From Helicobacter sp. 16-1353 (GTDB lineage: Bacteria > Campylobacterota > Campylobacteria > Campylobacterales > Helicobacteraceae): 64,000 nucleotides of DNA. Under the pieces are notes generated by a model, which was given only the letters and a program-made list of their open reading frames with translations, made no database searches and had not been told where the DNA came from. The DNA is taken from assembly GCF_003288815.1 (NCBI RefSeq), contig NZ_NHYM01000008.1:1-64000 (forward strand), written 5' to 3'. Of the stretch, positions 45,045 to 54,431 are shown piece after piece. How positions within the stretch are numbered: the first letter of the stretch is position 1; the number at the start of each line of letters is the position of its first letter. Position numbers and translations under genes: made by a program.

Positions 45045-47813
45045 TTAAAACCACAATCTAACATTAAAGAATCCACTATTAGTCATACTTCTATCGCCAA
45101 ACATTCCTAAGTAATTAAGATTTAATGCTAGATTCTCATTAATACGATAATCCACTCCAAGTTGGGCTATGCCATAGAATTTATCTGTGCCAATTACCAC
45201 ATTATAATTTCTTGTGCCAAGCATCATATCTATTTCAGGTCGCCCTGTAAGCAAGTATTTCACACCTAATCCCATATTTAGCACCCACGCGTTAGAATCC
45301 CCAAAGAATTTATCATATCGCCCGAAAATCTCGCCATATAGGAGATTTAATAAACTTGAATTATAATTTTCTGTGCCAAAGCTATAGCCAGAGTTGCTTA
45401 ATCCCTCGTAGCTAAGCCCTGCTTCAATACTAGCAATTCCTTTCATTGCACCGCTTTTTATATTCCATTGTTTACCAAAACTAGCCACCACATCAAACCC
45501 AATGGAATTTAATGCATTTTTTGATTGCTCGGTGCTTACCGGATTTATGGTATTTTGGAAATAATATCCATCTGCCCTTGCTTTTATAAATAGTCCATAA
45601 ACCAAATCAGCCCTTAGATGAAGTCCTAGCATTGTGGCGATTTGCGTATAATCTAAATTTACCTTATTATTATATCCGCCATAGCCAAAGCCGAAATGAG
45701 CCCCAACTATCGTGCTTCCAAAGTCTCCGCTAAGTCCTGTTATAAAGCCATATGTATTTCCACTTGATTTTAATCCATCGCTATCATTTATTTGTTGATT
45801 GCTAATAAATGGCATAAAAAAGAAATGTCCGTTATCGCTTTTAGTGCTTGTTTCTGGAGCGATTTGAGCGATTGCTATAGAATCTCTTGTGGATTCTACA
45901 GGCTCTACGATTCTTGGCTCTACGATTTGTGGCTGTGTAGCTTTTGGCTCTATTACCTCTGGAGTTTTATTTGGGGTTACTTGGCTTGGGGTGGATTCTA
46001 CCTCTTCTGGGGCGTTTTTCTGCCTTGTGCCTACAAATCCTCTTCGTCTATAATTTTGTGTTTGTAAGTCTTGGGCGATGTAGAAGCTAGAATCTACATC
46101 TTTGGCTTGAGAATATGAGTAGAATTCCCTTTGGCTTGGATTGTAATTCACTCTCACAAAACTTGCTTGTGGAGCTATAGAAGCATAGCTTTTTAAGCCT
46201 CTAGATTCTGGGGTTTTATCATTACTTGAGATTCTATTATATGGGAAGCCATATTTGCGAAGTGAATTATTATAAATGGCTTGATTACTTTGCATTAGCA
46301 TTGTGTTTAGGAGTGAAATATTGCTTTTATGGATATTATTACTAGATGAATTCGCACTTTGCAAATTTACTTGGAAATAACTTCCATTTCGAGTTATGGC
46401 ATAAAGTGGGTCGGTGGATACGAGGTGATTATAGATATTATCGCCCACCTTAGTTGTGCCGCCCTCATATACAAATCCAGTTGTTCCGGGATTGTCTATC
46501 ACGACTAATTTAGATAGCAAATAATCCGTATTTAGCTGAAACTTCGTAAAATCAAAGCTAAGCAAAATCTGCCCATTATTTTTCAAATATAATTTTTGGT
46601 CGTTAGTCCCACCAGCAGAAAACACCAAGTGCGAGGTATTATCCACACTATCGCTAGTGTAATAAGTGCCACTATCGCCAAAAGCATTAAAAGTCGCTGC
46701 ATCTTCGTTTAATTTCAATGCGTAAGTTTGGATAGTTAAGCTCCCTATAGCAGAGAAGTTTACATGCCTACCACTATAACTATGAGTGCCAATGTAGCCG
46801 GTATTTATAAGATTGTTTATAGTCGTATTATTATAAGCTATGGCTGTTACACCATTAGCGATTGTGCCACTATTTTCTAGCGTATTTAGCGTTAGATTCG
46901 CATATAAGTTAATCTTGCCGTTTATTGTTCCGGAGTTTTGGATACTATTCACGCTTTTAACGGTGCTACCAGTGTTGCCACTATGGATATAGATTGCATT
47001 GCCGTTTGTAGGGGCATTTATCGTGCCGTGGTTTATAATGCTAGTTATATTGCTCTCTTGGATATGTATGGTGTTGCCTGTGGTTTGCGTGGTTAGTGTG
47101 CCGTAGTTTGTGATAGTGCCTACATTGCTTTCTCTCGTGCCACCTCCACCTATAGCTGATTTACTTATATAAATCGCACTATTTTGTGCGGTGATTGTGG
47201 CGTCGGCGTTATTTGTGATATTATTTACCGATGTGCCATTTGTGAGATAAAATGCATATTGTTGGGCGGTAATAGTGCCGTTATTTATAAGGTTTGTTAC
47301 ATTCACCACGGTATCACTATTGCCAGAGACAGCATAGAGTGCCGAAGCCCCGCTATTAGTCGTCTCTATCGTGCCGTTATTTATAAGATTAGCCATTGAG
47401 ACAGATTGATTAAGGAATACAGCGTTAGCAACTGCAGTGCTTCTTATCGTGCCGTTATTAGTAAAGCCAGTGCCACTTAGTATAAGTGCAGTGAAGTTTA
47501 ATACACCGTCTGTTGCGAAGCCCCCACTCTGTGAACCAATAAATGTGCTTGTTATTGTAATATTACTTGGCACTTCTATACTGCTTAATGCATTACCACT
47601 ACTACCGACCACTATTTTATTATTTGTAGTTATGGTATCACCGCTCATACTAATATCACTATTTCCAGATGGGATAGTATTTATAACGCAATTGCCAGTA
47701 TTGTATCCGTTACAAACATTTTGCAATTGAATGACATCAGCTAACGCATTTTGTGATAAAAAAAATAAGAGAATGATAGAGGGGAGAATTAGCTTTAATT
47801 TTGGGGTTTGCAT
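45045..47813 (-). CDS. Autotransporter adhesin-like protein, phase-variable and apparently OFF
   Basis: 922 residues from ATG 47813. A signal peptide (LILPSIILLFFLSQNALAD) leads to a passenger of repetitive Asn/Thr/Gly beta-helix text with many LINNGTI-type repeats (about 60-350). A linker rich in Pro, Glu and Thr follows (about 590-650), then a C-terminal beta-barrel of about 270 residues (HFFFMPFISNQQ ... FFNVRLWF, ending in Phe). It would be displayed on the outer membrane. ATG 47813 has no ribosome site. A strong site and ATG lie at 47974, and only a one-base change in the G8 tract between them makes a continuous frame of 976 residues, so this short form may be barely translated. Confidence 0.88.
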   Translation of the reverse strand: MQTPKLKLILPSIILLFFLSQNALADVIQLQNVCNGYNTGNCVINTIPSGNSDISMSGDTITTNNKIVVGSSGNALSSIEVPSNITITSTFIGSQSGGFATDGVLNFTALILSGTGFTNNGTIRSTAVANAVFLNQSVSMANLINNGTIETTNSGASALYAVSGNSDTVVNVTNLINNGTITAQQYAFYLTNGTSVNNITNNADATITAQNSAIYISKSAIGGGGTRESNVGTITNYGTLTTQTTGNTIHIQESNITSIINHGTINAPTNGNAIYIHSGNTGSTVKSVNSIQNSGTINGKINLYANLTLNTLENSGTIANGVTAIAYNNTTINNLINTGYIGTHSYSGRHVNFSAIGSLTIQTYALKLNEDAATFNAFGDSGTYYTSDSVDNTSHLVFSAGGTNDQKLYLKNNGQILLSFDFTKFQLNTDYLLSKLVVIDNPGTTGFVYEGGTTKVGDNIYNHLVSTDPLYAITRNGSYFQVNLQSANSSSNNIHKSNISLLNTMLMQSNQAIYNNSLRKYGFPYNRISSNDKTPESRGLKSYASIAPQASFVRVNYNPSQREFYSYSQAKDVDSSFYIAQDLQTQNYRRRGFVGTRQKNAPEEVESTPSQVTPNKTPEVIEPKATQPQIVEPRIVEPVESTRDSIAIAQIAPETSTKSDNGHFFFMPFISNQQINDSDGLKSSGNTYGFITGLSGDFGSTIVGAHFGFGYGGYNNKVNLDYTQIATMLGLHLRADLVYGLFIKARADGYYFQNTINPVSTEQSKNALNSIGFDVVASFGKQWNIKSGAMKGIASIEAGLSYEGLSNSGYSFGTENYNSSLLNLLYGEIFGRYDKFFGDSNAWVLNMGLGVKYLLTGRPEIDMMLGTRNYNVVIGTDKFYGIAQLGVDYRINENLALNLNYLGMFGDRSMTNSGFFNVRLWF

Positions 47814-47839
47814 AGCAGAATCTATTATTTTGGAATCTA

Positions 47840-47974
47840 CTAGTTTAGAATCTGCTTTAATCTTTCGCTTGAATCTATAGAATCTAGATTTAGTTGATTG
47901 TTGCTGCCCCCCCCTATATCGCTAAATCTATGATATGTCAAAAATGATATTTTAAGCCCTAATTTTCTAAACAT
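47840..47974 (-). CDS. Upstream start region of the autotransporter, frameshifted at poly-G
   Basis: ATG 47974 follows AGGAGGGAAAA, the best ribosome site near the gene. With eight G the frame stops after 44 codons (TAG). With nine G it reads on as GGGQQQSTKS... through ADSKLVDSKIIDSA and joins MQTPKLK of the autotransporter in frame. The N-terminus is then a 54-residue basic extension before the signal peptide. Confidence 0.8.
   Translation of the reverse strand: MFRKLGLKISFLTYHRFSDIGGGSNNQLNLDSIDSSERLKQILN
47907..47914 (-). repeat. Poly-G tract (G8), likely phase-variation switch
   Basis: Eight C on the plus strand, that is eight G in the sense of the autotransporter gene, at codons 21-23 of the upstream start. 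Slipped-strand changes here would switch expression. Confidence 0.85.
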
Positions 47975-48022
47975 TTTTCCCTCCTAAAAAAAATTTAGTA
48001 ATTTAAGTAAATATAAGCCCAA

Positions 48023-48211
48023 CTAATGCATATACATCATCGTTATAGCCATTTGGTAATCTTTGAGTGCGAATCTGCCCATCTTTACATAGCGACACAA
48101 AGTTACACGAGATATTTTTAATGTGGATTTAATGGCTTTTTCCAAATCAACAAAACGAAGTTTCTTTGAAAACGAAGTTTCTTTGAAAACGCAGTTTTCT
48201 GCCAACTTCAT
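48023..48211 (-). CDS. Small helix-turn-helix-like protein
   Basis: 62 residues. The C-terminal part FVDLEKAIKSTLKISRVTLCRYVKMGRFALKDY looks like a helix-turn-helix of the AlpA/excisionase-like kind. The N-terminal 20 residues are encoded by 17-base tandem repeats (VFKETSFSKKLRF), so the N-terminus may be a repeat insertion. The start overlaps the upstream gene by four bases (ATGA). It ends 49 bases before the upstream start of the autotransporter and could regulate it, which is a guess. Confidence 0.5.
   Translation of the reverse strand: MKLAENCVFKETSFSKKLRFVDLEKAIKSTLKISRVTLCRYVKMGRFALKDYQMAITMMYMH
48152..48185. repeat. Two 17-base tandem repeats inside the small HTH gene
   Basis: AAAACGAAGTTTCTTTG at 48152-48168 and again at 48169-48185, with a degraded third unit after it. 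Related to units at 39729 and 55732. Confidence 0.85.
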
Positions 48212-48405
48212 CTATTTTTTAACCTTTTAAAAACAGCCATAACTTCAGGCTTTTCTAGTTCTGCCCTACAAACTTTATTGGTTTTTTGGAAATCTAAATA
48301 ATGATTAAAAATCTCTTCAGCTTTTTTAATGATTTCCAAATCTTCATCGCTTAAGATTCTATAGAATCTCTCTATGTCTTCTATTTTATGAAAATCAATT
48401 TGCAT
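48208..48405 (-). CDS. Small hypothetical protein coupled to the HTH-like gene
   Basis: 65 residues from ATG 48405, chosen over a longer frame because AAAGGAGCGAAA stands before it. Mostly helical and charged: HKIEDIERFYRILSDEDLEIIKKAEEIFNHYLDFQKTN. It ends in ATGA shared with the next gene. The pair has the shape of a toxin-antitoxin or regulator couple, but I recognise neither partner. Confidence 0.55.
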   Translation of the reverse strand: MQIDFHKIEDIERFYRILSDEDLEIIKKAEEIFNHYLDFQKTNKVCRAELEKPEVMAVFKRLKNR

Positions 48406-48514
48406 TTTCGCTCCTTTGCTAATAAAAAAGCCTATAATTATACTATTAAATTTAAAAATTTTGAAGTGGTTTATTATCAATTAAGTTATTATAAACCTAA
48501 TTGATAATATAAAA

Positions 48515-49891
48515 TTAGATTCTTGCAGTTATTTGAAACTTCACTTTTGAATACGAAAGCCCACCAAAGAAATTCGCCAAATAGGCATTTATAGTAATGT
48601 ATTTATTAACTTGTAGTGTTATGCTGGGTGTTAATTCAAAAAATTTAAGATTTTTGATAAATCTATAATTATCCGCATCTATTGCATTAGTAATCCCATA
48701 TATTTCATTGATGGTATAGGTGTTGTCTCGTTTTGCTTTAGATAGAATTGGCATATAGTTATTACCACCGATATACGCAAGGTCTAGCCCAAGTCCCACA
48801 ATATCATTTATGGTATATGATGTTTTTATATATGGGCTATAAACTGAGCTATTTTTTATCCCGCCAGAGCCAAGAAAGCTAAATCCCTCGTATGCAGATG
48901 TAATTCCCCCATACCAAACTGCACCTCCTATATCAAGAGAGCCTATTTCCTCCATCATCACACCATAACCTTGCAAAAAACTACCCAAAAAGCCAATCTT
49001 TAATGTCATAAATTCATTTTTATAACCAGCTTGGAGATTGTAGATTCCCCTGTCTTTTGCGTGATTGCCTAGTTTAAAACTTTCATTGTATATATTTGCA
49101 GCAGGTAGATTAGCACCACCAATTTGTAATTTGGCATTTTTATTTAATCTAGCGATTCCAACTTGCCCTCTTAAGAAAAATCCCTTAGGTAAATCATACA
49201 TTAAATCCGCCCATAGATTATAATCCATAAATTTACTCGCATATGTCGCACTTAATATATAATTAAAATCATTAATAGTTTGGTTAAAATCAGCAATAAC
49301 TAGATTATTTCCTATGCCGAAATTATTTGTATTTGATTGATTAGTATATGCTCCTCTACCAACAATTAGATAATAAAACAAATCTGTTAGCCAACTATCA
49401 TAAAAGCTTACTCTATATTTTATAGTATCCATTTTGCCATACATTGATGCACCATTACCCATATCAAGAACGGGGTCTGTATTTACATGTTTTATATTTA
49501 ATCTACCTGCCTCTATATATGAACTTATGGGCTTTATATGGTAATCTGCAAATAGATTTGATAATCCAAATCTATCTCCTGCTCGTCGTGGGACTGCTGC
49601 TCTCCAGCCCTGAATATCGCCATCTGCCTTAGTGCCATCTGGAACTGATGTCCCAATACCAAAAAATATCCCACTTCCAACGCGAAATCCCGCTAAATCT
49701 CCCGTCCTAACATCAAATTTTAAACGATATTGTGTAGAAGTTCCACTGCCATCTTTGCCGAAGTTTGAAAAGATTCTGCCAAATAGAAATCCATCTATCG
49801 TAGTATTGTCAATTACATTTTTTAGTAATTCCTCGCCATAAAGTCCTGTGTGGCTTAATATAATAGCCAATGCTAAATATATTTTTTTCAT
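48515..49891 (-). CDS. Outer membrane porin (Hof/OprD-like)
   Basis: 458 residues with a signal peptide (MKKIYLALAIILSHTGLYG). The rest is alternating beta-strand text with glycine turns and aromatic girdles, ending in KVKFQITARI. The start of the mature part (TTIDGFLFGRIFSNFGKD) and blocks such as LSNLFADYHIKPISSYIEAGRLNIKHVNTDP resemble Helicobacter Hof family porins, which are OprD-related. Its job would be diffusion of small solutes across the outer membrane. Confidence 0.78.
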   Translation of the reverse strand: MKKIYLALAIILSHTGLYGEELLKNVIDNTTIDGFLFGRIFSNFGKDGSGTSTQYRLKFDVRTGDLAGFRVGSGIFFGIGTSVPDGTKADGDIQGWRAAVPRRAGDRFGLSNLFADYHIKPISSYIEAGRLNIKHVNTDPVLDMGNGASMYGKMDTIKYRVSFYDSWLTDLFYYLIVGRGAYTNQSNTNNFGIGNNLVIADFNQTINDFNYILSATYASKFMDYNLWADLMYDLPKGFFLRGQVGIARLNKNAKLQIGGANLPAANIYNESFKLGNHAKDRGIYNLQAGYKNEFMTLKIGFLGSFLQGYGVMMEEIGSLDIGGAVWYGGITSAYEGFSFLGSGGIKNSSVYSPYIKTSYTINDIVGLGLDLAYIGGNNYMPILSKAKRDNTYTINEIYGITNAIDADNYRFIKNLKFFELTPSITLQVNKYITINAYLANFFGGLSYSKVKFQITARI

Positions 49892-49979
49892 CTTACACCT
49901 TTATTTTTTGATATAGTTAAAATATAAAGTTGTAAATTATAATAAAGTTGCTTTTCATTGAAAATAAATTAAGCTAATT

Positions 49980-50750
49980 TTAATAATCAATTAGTTTTTT
50001 TATCCCATTTTCTCCACAGATTCTACAATTTGGATTCCGCTTGATGTCAATTTTTCTAAAAATCATATGCTTTAAATCCACGCTAAGAAGTGTATTTAGG
50101 AGCAAATCGCCCGTGTTTAGAAAGTATTTTATCGCCTCACTTGCCTGAATGCACCCAAGCACACCCGGGATAACCCCAAAAAGCCCAGCTTTAAATATAG
50201 GATTTAGCTCTTTTGGCGGTGGGGCTTCAAACGCACACGCAAAACAAGCACTTTCTTTTGGCAAAATCGTCATAGCCTGCCCGCAAAACTTGTAGATTCC
50301 ACTATGGGCGAGGGGCTTAGAGCCTAAAATACACGCATCATTTATCAAAAATTTCGCGGCAAAATTATCCGTCGCATCGATGATAAAGTCATAGGGTGCG
50401 ATTAAATCCAAGATATTTGAAGCCGAAATTTTCTCCTTATAAATATCAAACTTTGTTTTGTCATTGATATTTTGGAGCTTCTGCAAGGCAGAATCCACCT
50501 TGAAATTATCCAAATCGCCCATATTATGCAAAATCTGCCTTTGCAAATTACTCAAATCAACCTTGTCAAAATCCACCAAGCCAATCCGCCCAATCCCCGC
50601 AGCCGTGAGATAAAACGCATTTGGAGACCCAAGCCCCCCAGCTCCAATTATCAAAACCGAGCTTTGCATAAGCTTTTCTTGCCCCGCCTCGCCTACCTCA
50701 TCAAGCATTAAGTGCCTTGTGTAGCGGAATTTATCCTCTTCGCTTAACAT
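49980..50750 (-). CDS. ThiF/MoeB/HesA family adenylyltransferase
   Basis: 256 residues. An E1-like enzyme that adenylates the Gly-Gly tail of a sulfur carrier (ThiS or MoaD). Nucleotide motif VLIIGAGGLGSPNAFYL; substrate blocks VDFDKVDLSNLQRQILH and DATDNFAAKFLIND; zinc cysteines CFAC and CRIC at the expected places. It begins SEEDKFRYTRHLMLDEVGEAGQEKL, the MoeB/ThiF N-terminus. MoeB or ThiF cannot be told apart without its partner genes, which are not nearby. Confidence 0.88.
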   Translation of the reverse strand: MLSEEDKFRYTRHLMLDEVGEAGQEKLMQSSVLIIGAGGLGSPNAFYLTAAGIGRIGLVDFDKVDLSNLQRQILHNMGDLDNFKVDSALQKLQNINDKTKFDIYKEKISASNILDLIAPYDFIIDATDNFAAKFLINDACILGSKPLAHSGIYKFCGQAMTILPKESACFACAFEAPPPKELNPIFKAGLFGVIPGVLGCIQASEAIKYFLNTGDLLLNTLLSVDLKHMIFRKIDIKRNPNCRICGENGIKKLIDY

Positions 50751-51080
50751 TTTTGTCCTTTAAAATTTAAAATTTGAATATTTAATTATAGAAAATTGTT
50801 AATTTTCTCAAAAAAATAAATATGGCTTTACTTAAAGGGGCTAATGATAGTTTGCTACTCAAAACGTAACGAGCAAAAGCAAATCTCACTCCTATCCCCA
50901 GAATCCCCCAAAGCAAAGATTCTTATAAAGCAAAGCTTCTTGTAAAACGAATATTCTTCGTCAAATAAGCTTTAGCCTCGTTTCCCAACCAACCCTCGAC
51001 GACACTTCAAAGTAGCTTCGCACGAGATTTGAAAGGTTTATTTTTAAAATCTATTAATTTTTAAAAATTAATTTCTCTCT
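50751..51080. other. Gene-free stretch with repeat debris
   Basis: I see no gene. 50881-50912 read on the minus strand (TTTGGGGGATTCTGGGGATA) resembles 31624-31660. 50925-50975 holds degraded units of the GAAGCTTCTTGTAAAACG type seen elsewhere. Confidence 0.5.
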
Positions 51081-51839
51081 TTATTTTAGCCAAAATCTAA
51101 GATTCCCCTGCTCTGCTTTAATGCTTGTTTTATCGCCGTGTCCGGGATAAAGTGGCAAATCATAGGGAATCTTTCCAAATTGCCTTAAAGATTCCTGCAT
51201 AGCCTCATCGCTAGAATACGGAAAGTCGCTCCTACCGATAGAATTCAAAAATATAAAATCCCCGCTAAAGATAAAATCGCCGATTTTTATCATACTACAG
51301 CCCGGCGTATGCCCCGGGAAAAACATATATTCGACCTTGATTTGGGGGTTAGATTCCGCCTTAGATTCTGCGGATTCCGCCTTTTTTGCAGATTCCACGC
51401 TGGAATCTCCGCGAGATTCGACACGAGATTCTAGGCTAGATTCCCCTGAATCCCCGCGAGATTTTGCCCCAGATTCCGCTAAATCCGGCGAATCTGTTTC
51501 CACCAACCCATTTTTATCAAAATAAAAAATTTCGTTATTTTCCACTTTTCTATCCGCATTTTGCGGAGTTAGCCCGAGATTAAAGCAATCGCTCTCTAGC
51601 ATAAAGCAATCTTCTTTAGGGCAGAAAATTGGCACATTCAGCGTTTTTTTAAGCTCGGCATTACACCAAATGTGGTCGAAATGCCCGTGTGTGTTTAAAA
51701 TCGCTATTGGATTTTTTGCATTTTCTAGCACCCATTCCGCACTACCAACGCCCGGGTCAATGATAAAATCCCCAATATTTGTTTTCAAAATATAGCAATT
51801 CGTGGCATAAACCCCAAATGCTTTTTTTAATAATTCCAT
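51081..51839 (-). CDS. Metallo-beta-lactamase fold hydrolase (glyoxalase II-like) with low-complexity insert
   Basis: 252 residues. The metal motif THGHFDH is at 50-56, further ligands lie in FPGHTPGC (His177) and GDFIFLN (Asp), and a last His in LYPGHGDKT. Homologues are about 200 residues. Here residues of about 113-165 are an insertion of Ser/Glu/Lys/Arg text (DSPDLAESGAKSRGDSGESS and on), encoded by closely packed GATTC/GAATC repeats. The insertion falls between strands and probably loops out. Substrate unknown; thioester hydrolysis is typical. Confidence 0.88.
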   Translation of the reverse strand: MELLKKAFGVYATNCYILKTNIGDFIIDPGVGSAEWVLENAKNPIAILNTHGHFDHIWCNAELKKTLNVPIFCPKEDCFMLESDCFNLGLTPQNADRKVENNEIFYFDKNGLVETDSPDLAESGAKSRGDSGESSLESRVESRGDSSVESAKKAESAESKAESNPQIKVEYMFFPGHTPGCSMIKIGDFIFSGDFIFLNSIGRSDFPYSSDEAMQESLRQFGKIPYDLPLYPGHGDKTSIKAEQGNLRFWLK

Positions 51840-51933
51840 TTTATATACCTTATAAGTTTACTAATAATACAAAGTGGATTCTATGTTATTTTTGATAAAA
51901 TCACAATCTAAAATTAAAATAGGCTATTAGATT

Positions 51934-52983
51934 ATGAAATATACAGATAGGTTTTATCCATTTAAAGAGGACTTTCGAAACCCCTATGCAAGGGATAGAG
52001 ATAGGATAATCCATTGCAGTAGTTTTAGGCGACTTGAATACAAAACCCAAGTATTTCTAAACACGCAGGGAGATTATTTTAGGACGCGACTAACGCACAC
52101 CATCGAAGTTAGCCAAATCGCACGAGTTATAGCCAATCATTGTGGCTTAGAGGAGAATCTAGCTGAAGCAATCGCTTTATCGCACGATTTGGGGCATTCG
52201 CCATTTGGACATGCTGGGGGCGATGAGCTGGATTTTGTGCTAAAAAAATATGGTTTTAAGAATGGATTCGAGCATAATTTCCAATCATTTCGCGTGGTAA
52301 CAGAGCTAGAAAAGCGATATAAGGATTTTAGTGGATTAAATCTTACTTTTGCCACTCTGGAGGGAATCTTAAAGCATTCCAAGCCATATGAAAAGCCATT
52401 TTTTAGCTCGAATCTAAAGCAGATTTTTGATATAAAAAAGGAGCCAAGATTAGAGGCGGTAATCGTAGATTTAAGCGATGAAATCGCCTATTGTAGCCAC
52501 GATATTGATGATGGGATAAAGCAGAAATTAATTAATTTTGAGATTCTCTCAAAGAATAAAATCGTCCGTGATATTACGGAAAATATCCAGCGACATGGCA
52601 TTTCACCAAGTGATAAGATTTTCCGCTATCGTTTCATTTCATCGCTTATAAATCTTTTGATTGAAAATATCATTAATAATTTCAAACAAACGAAGCAAAT
52701 CCGCTACGATGCAAATCTTGCGGAGAATCTAGCGAGTTTAAAAAAGATTCTATTTAAGAATCTCTACAGACACGAGGAAGTGCAACGAAAAATGTTTTTT
52801 GGGCGACTTTGCATTCGCTCACTTTTTAGCGACTTTATGGATAATCCAAGCCTTTTGCCAAAAGATTCGCAAAATAAAATCGATAATGGATATAAAAAAC
52901 ACCGAGTAGTAAGCGACTATATCGCATCAATGACGGATAGATACGCTATAAAATGTTACAAAGAATTACACATAGGGGAGTAA
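51934..52983 (+). CDS. dGTP triphosphohydrolase-like HD-domain protein
   Basis: 349 residues. HD-domain metal ligands: His55 in RTRLTHTIEVSQIAR, His84-Asp85 in LSHDLGHSPFGHAGG, and Asp in SDEIAYCSHDIDDG. The N-terminus (RDRDRIIHCSSFRRLEYKTQVF) is that of dNTPases of the Dgt/SAMHD1 class, which cut dNTPs to nucleoside and triphosphate. It lies one base ahead of argD, so the two are co-transcribed. Confidence 0.9.
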   Translation: MKYTDRFYPFKEDFRNPYARDRDRIIHCSSFRRLEYKTQVFLNTQGDYFRTRLTHTIEVSQIARVIANHCGLEENLAEAIALSHDLGHSPFGHAGGDELDFVLKKYGFKNGFEHNFQSFRVVTELEKRYKDFSGLNLTFATLEGILKHSKPYEKPFFSSNLKQIFDIKKEPRLEAVIVDLSDEIAYCSHDIDDGIKQKLINFEILSKNKIVRDITENIQRHGISPSDKIFRYRFISSLINLLIENIINNFKQTKQIRYDANLAENLASLKKILFKNLYRHEEVQRKMFFGRLCIRSLFSDFMDNPSLLPKDSQNKIDNGYKKHRVVSDYIASMTDRYAIKCYKELHIGE

Positions 52984-52984
52984 A

Positions 52985-54175
52985 ATGAAACAAGATTTAG
53001 AGCAAATGGATAAGGACTTTGTGCTACACACATATGCGAGGGATTACACGCATTTTGTGCGTGGAAAGGGGGCAAAAATCTATGATGAGAGGGGGACAGA
53101 ATACATCGACTTTACCGCTGGGATTGGCGTAAATAGCTTGGGGCACAATCACCCAAAACTAGTAGAATCTATCGCCTCCCAAGCTAAAAATCTAATCCAC
53201 ACTTCAAATCTATATTTAATCGAGCCACAGGCGAGATTGGCAAAAAAGCTAAGCGAAATTAGTGGCTATAAAATGCGGACATTTTTTAGCAATTCGGGAC
53301 TAGAGGCGAATGAATGTGCCATAAAAATCGCTCGAAAATATGGTGAGCACGAAAATCGATTTGAGATTATCACGCTTAAAAATAGCTTTCATGGGCGGAG
53401 TATCGCGACGCTAAAAGCCTGCGGGCAAGATAAGATGCATACGCATTTCGCACCCTTTCCAAATGGCTTTATTTACGCTGAAAATATCGTAAACGCCATA
53501 GAAATCGCTAAAAATCGCAAATCCGTCGTGGCGATTCTCCTAGAGCTAATCCAAGGCGAGGGCGGAATCTACGCAATGCCAAGAGATGAAGTCGCCAAGC
53601 TTAGGGAATGGACGCAAGAAAACGATGTATTGCTGATGATTGATGAGGTGCAAAGTGGCGTGTATCGAAGCGGAGAATTCTTGTGTGCGAATGCCTATGG
53701 GGTTACGCCAGATGTAGTTAGCCTTGCAAAGGGGCTTGCTGGAGGCGTCCCCATAGGGGCGACTATGACAAATAAAATCGATGTGTTTGAGCCAAGTGAG
53801 CACGGCAGCACATTTGGTGGGAACTTCCTCTCTACATCGGCTGGGTTGTGCGTCTTGGAGGTTTTGGAGGCGTATCAAAAAAGTGGGGAATTGAGTGAAA
53901 ATATCGCATTTTTTGAGGAGCATTTAAGGGAACTTCAAGCCAAATATGAGCGTATATTTTTGGGGATTTCTGGGCTTGGGCTAATGCGTGGAATGCAAAC
54001 GCCAAGCGATGAAATTCTAGGGCAAATCATCAAAGCGGCAAAAAAAGAGGACGTGCTACTACTAAAATCAGGCAAATCTACGCTTCGATTTTTACCGCCA
54101 ATTACCATTTCAAAAGAAGAGATAAAAGAGGGCTTTGAGCGGCTTACAAAGGCACTAGATTCTATAAAAATTTAA
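52985..54175 (+). CDS. argD: Acetylornithine aminotransferase
   Basis: 396 residues of the class III PLP aminotransferase family. N-acetylornithine and 2-oxoglutarate are exchanged in arginine synthesis. Blocks: DFTAGIGVNSLGHNHP, FFSNSGLEANECAIKIARKYG, FHGRSIATLKACGQ, LLMIDEVQSG, and VSLAKGLAGGVPIGA with the PLP lysine Lys249. A succinyl-diaminopimelate transaminase role is also possible for this family. Ribosome site GGGGAGTAAA. A 750-base gene-free stretch follows. Confidence 0.92.
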   Translation: MKQDLEQMDKDFVLHTYARDYTHFVRGKGAKIYDERGTEYIDFTAGIGVNSLGHNHPKLVESIASQAKNLIHTSNLYLIEPQARLAKKLSEISGYKMRTFFSNSGLEANECAIKIARKYGEHENRFEIITLKNSFHGRSIATLKACGQDKMHTHFAPFPNGFIYAENIVNAIEIAKNRKSVVAILLELIQGEGGIYAMPRDEVAKLREWTQENDVLLMIDEVQSGVYRSGEFLCANAYGVTPDVVSLAKGLAGGVPIGATMTNKIDVFEPSEHGSTFGGNFLSTSAGLCVLEVLEAYQKSGELSENIAFFEEHLRELQAKYERIFLGISGLGLMRGMQTPSDEILGQIIKAAKKEDVLLLKSGKSTLRFLPPITISKEEIKEGFERLTKALDSIKI

Positions 54176-54431
54176 ATTTTAGATTCTATGCTTTAGTGCC
54201 TAAAATATGGTGAGTTAGCAAAAGATTTGGTTTTTGATGATTCATAAAAAGGCGGTGAGCGATAGATTAAATCGAGGGCAAAGCTCTCCACTAATTAAAA
54301 AAATTGTTTTAAGCGAATCTTTAAAATTCTTTGCTGGATTCTTTAGATTCTCACAATTTGGAATCTTTGAAGTTTTGAAAATCTGTGGAATCTTGGGAAT
54401 CTATAAAAATTTTTTAGATTCTTAAAGTCTG

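Noticed and set aside
47813-47813. Treating ATG 47813 as a secure autotransporter start
   Set aside because: No ribosome site precedes it, while a strong one precedes ATG 47974 in a frame one base off.
50634-50639. C6 run in the ThiF/MoeB-like gene as a phase switch
   Set aside because: Six bases is short, the frame is intact and housekeeping genes are not usual targets.
54234-54425. 63-codon plus-strand frame after argD
   Set aside because: Lies in repeat debris, its end is made of AGATTC motifs, and it has no ribosome site.
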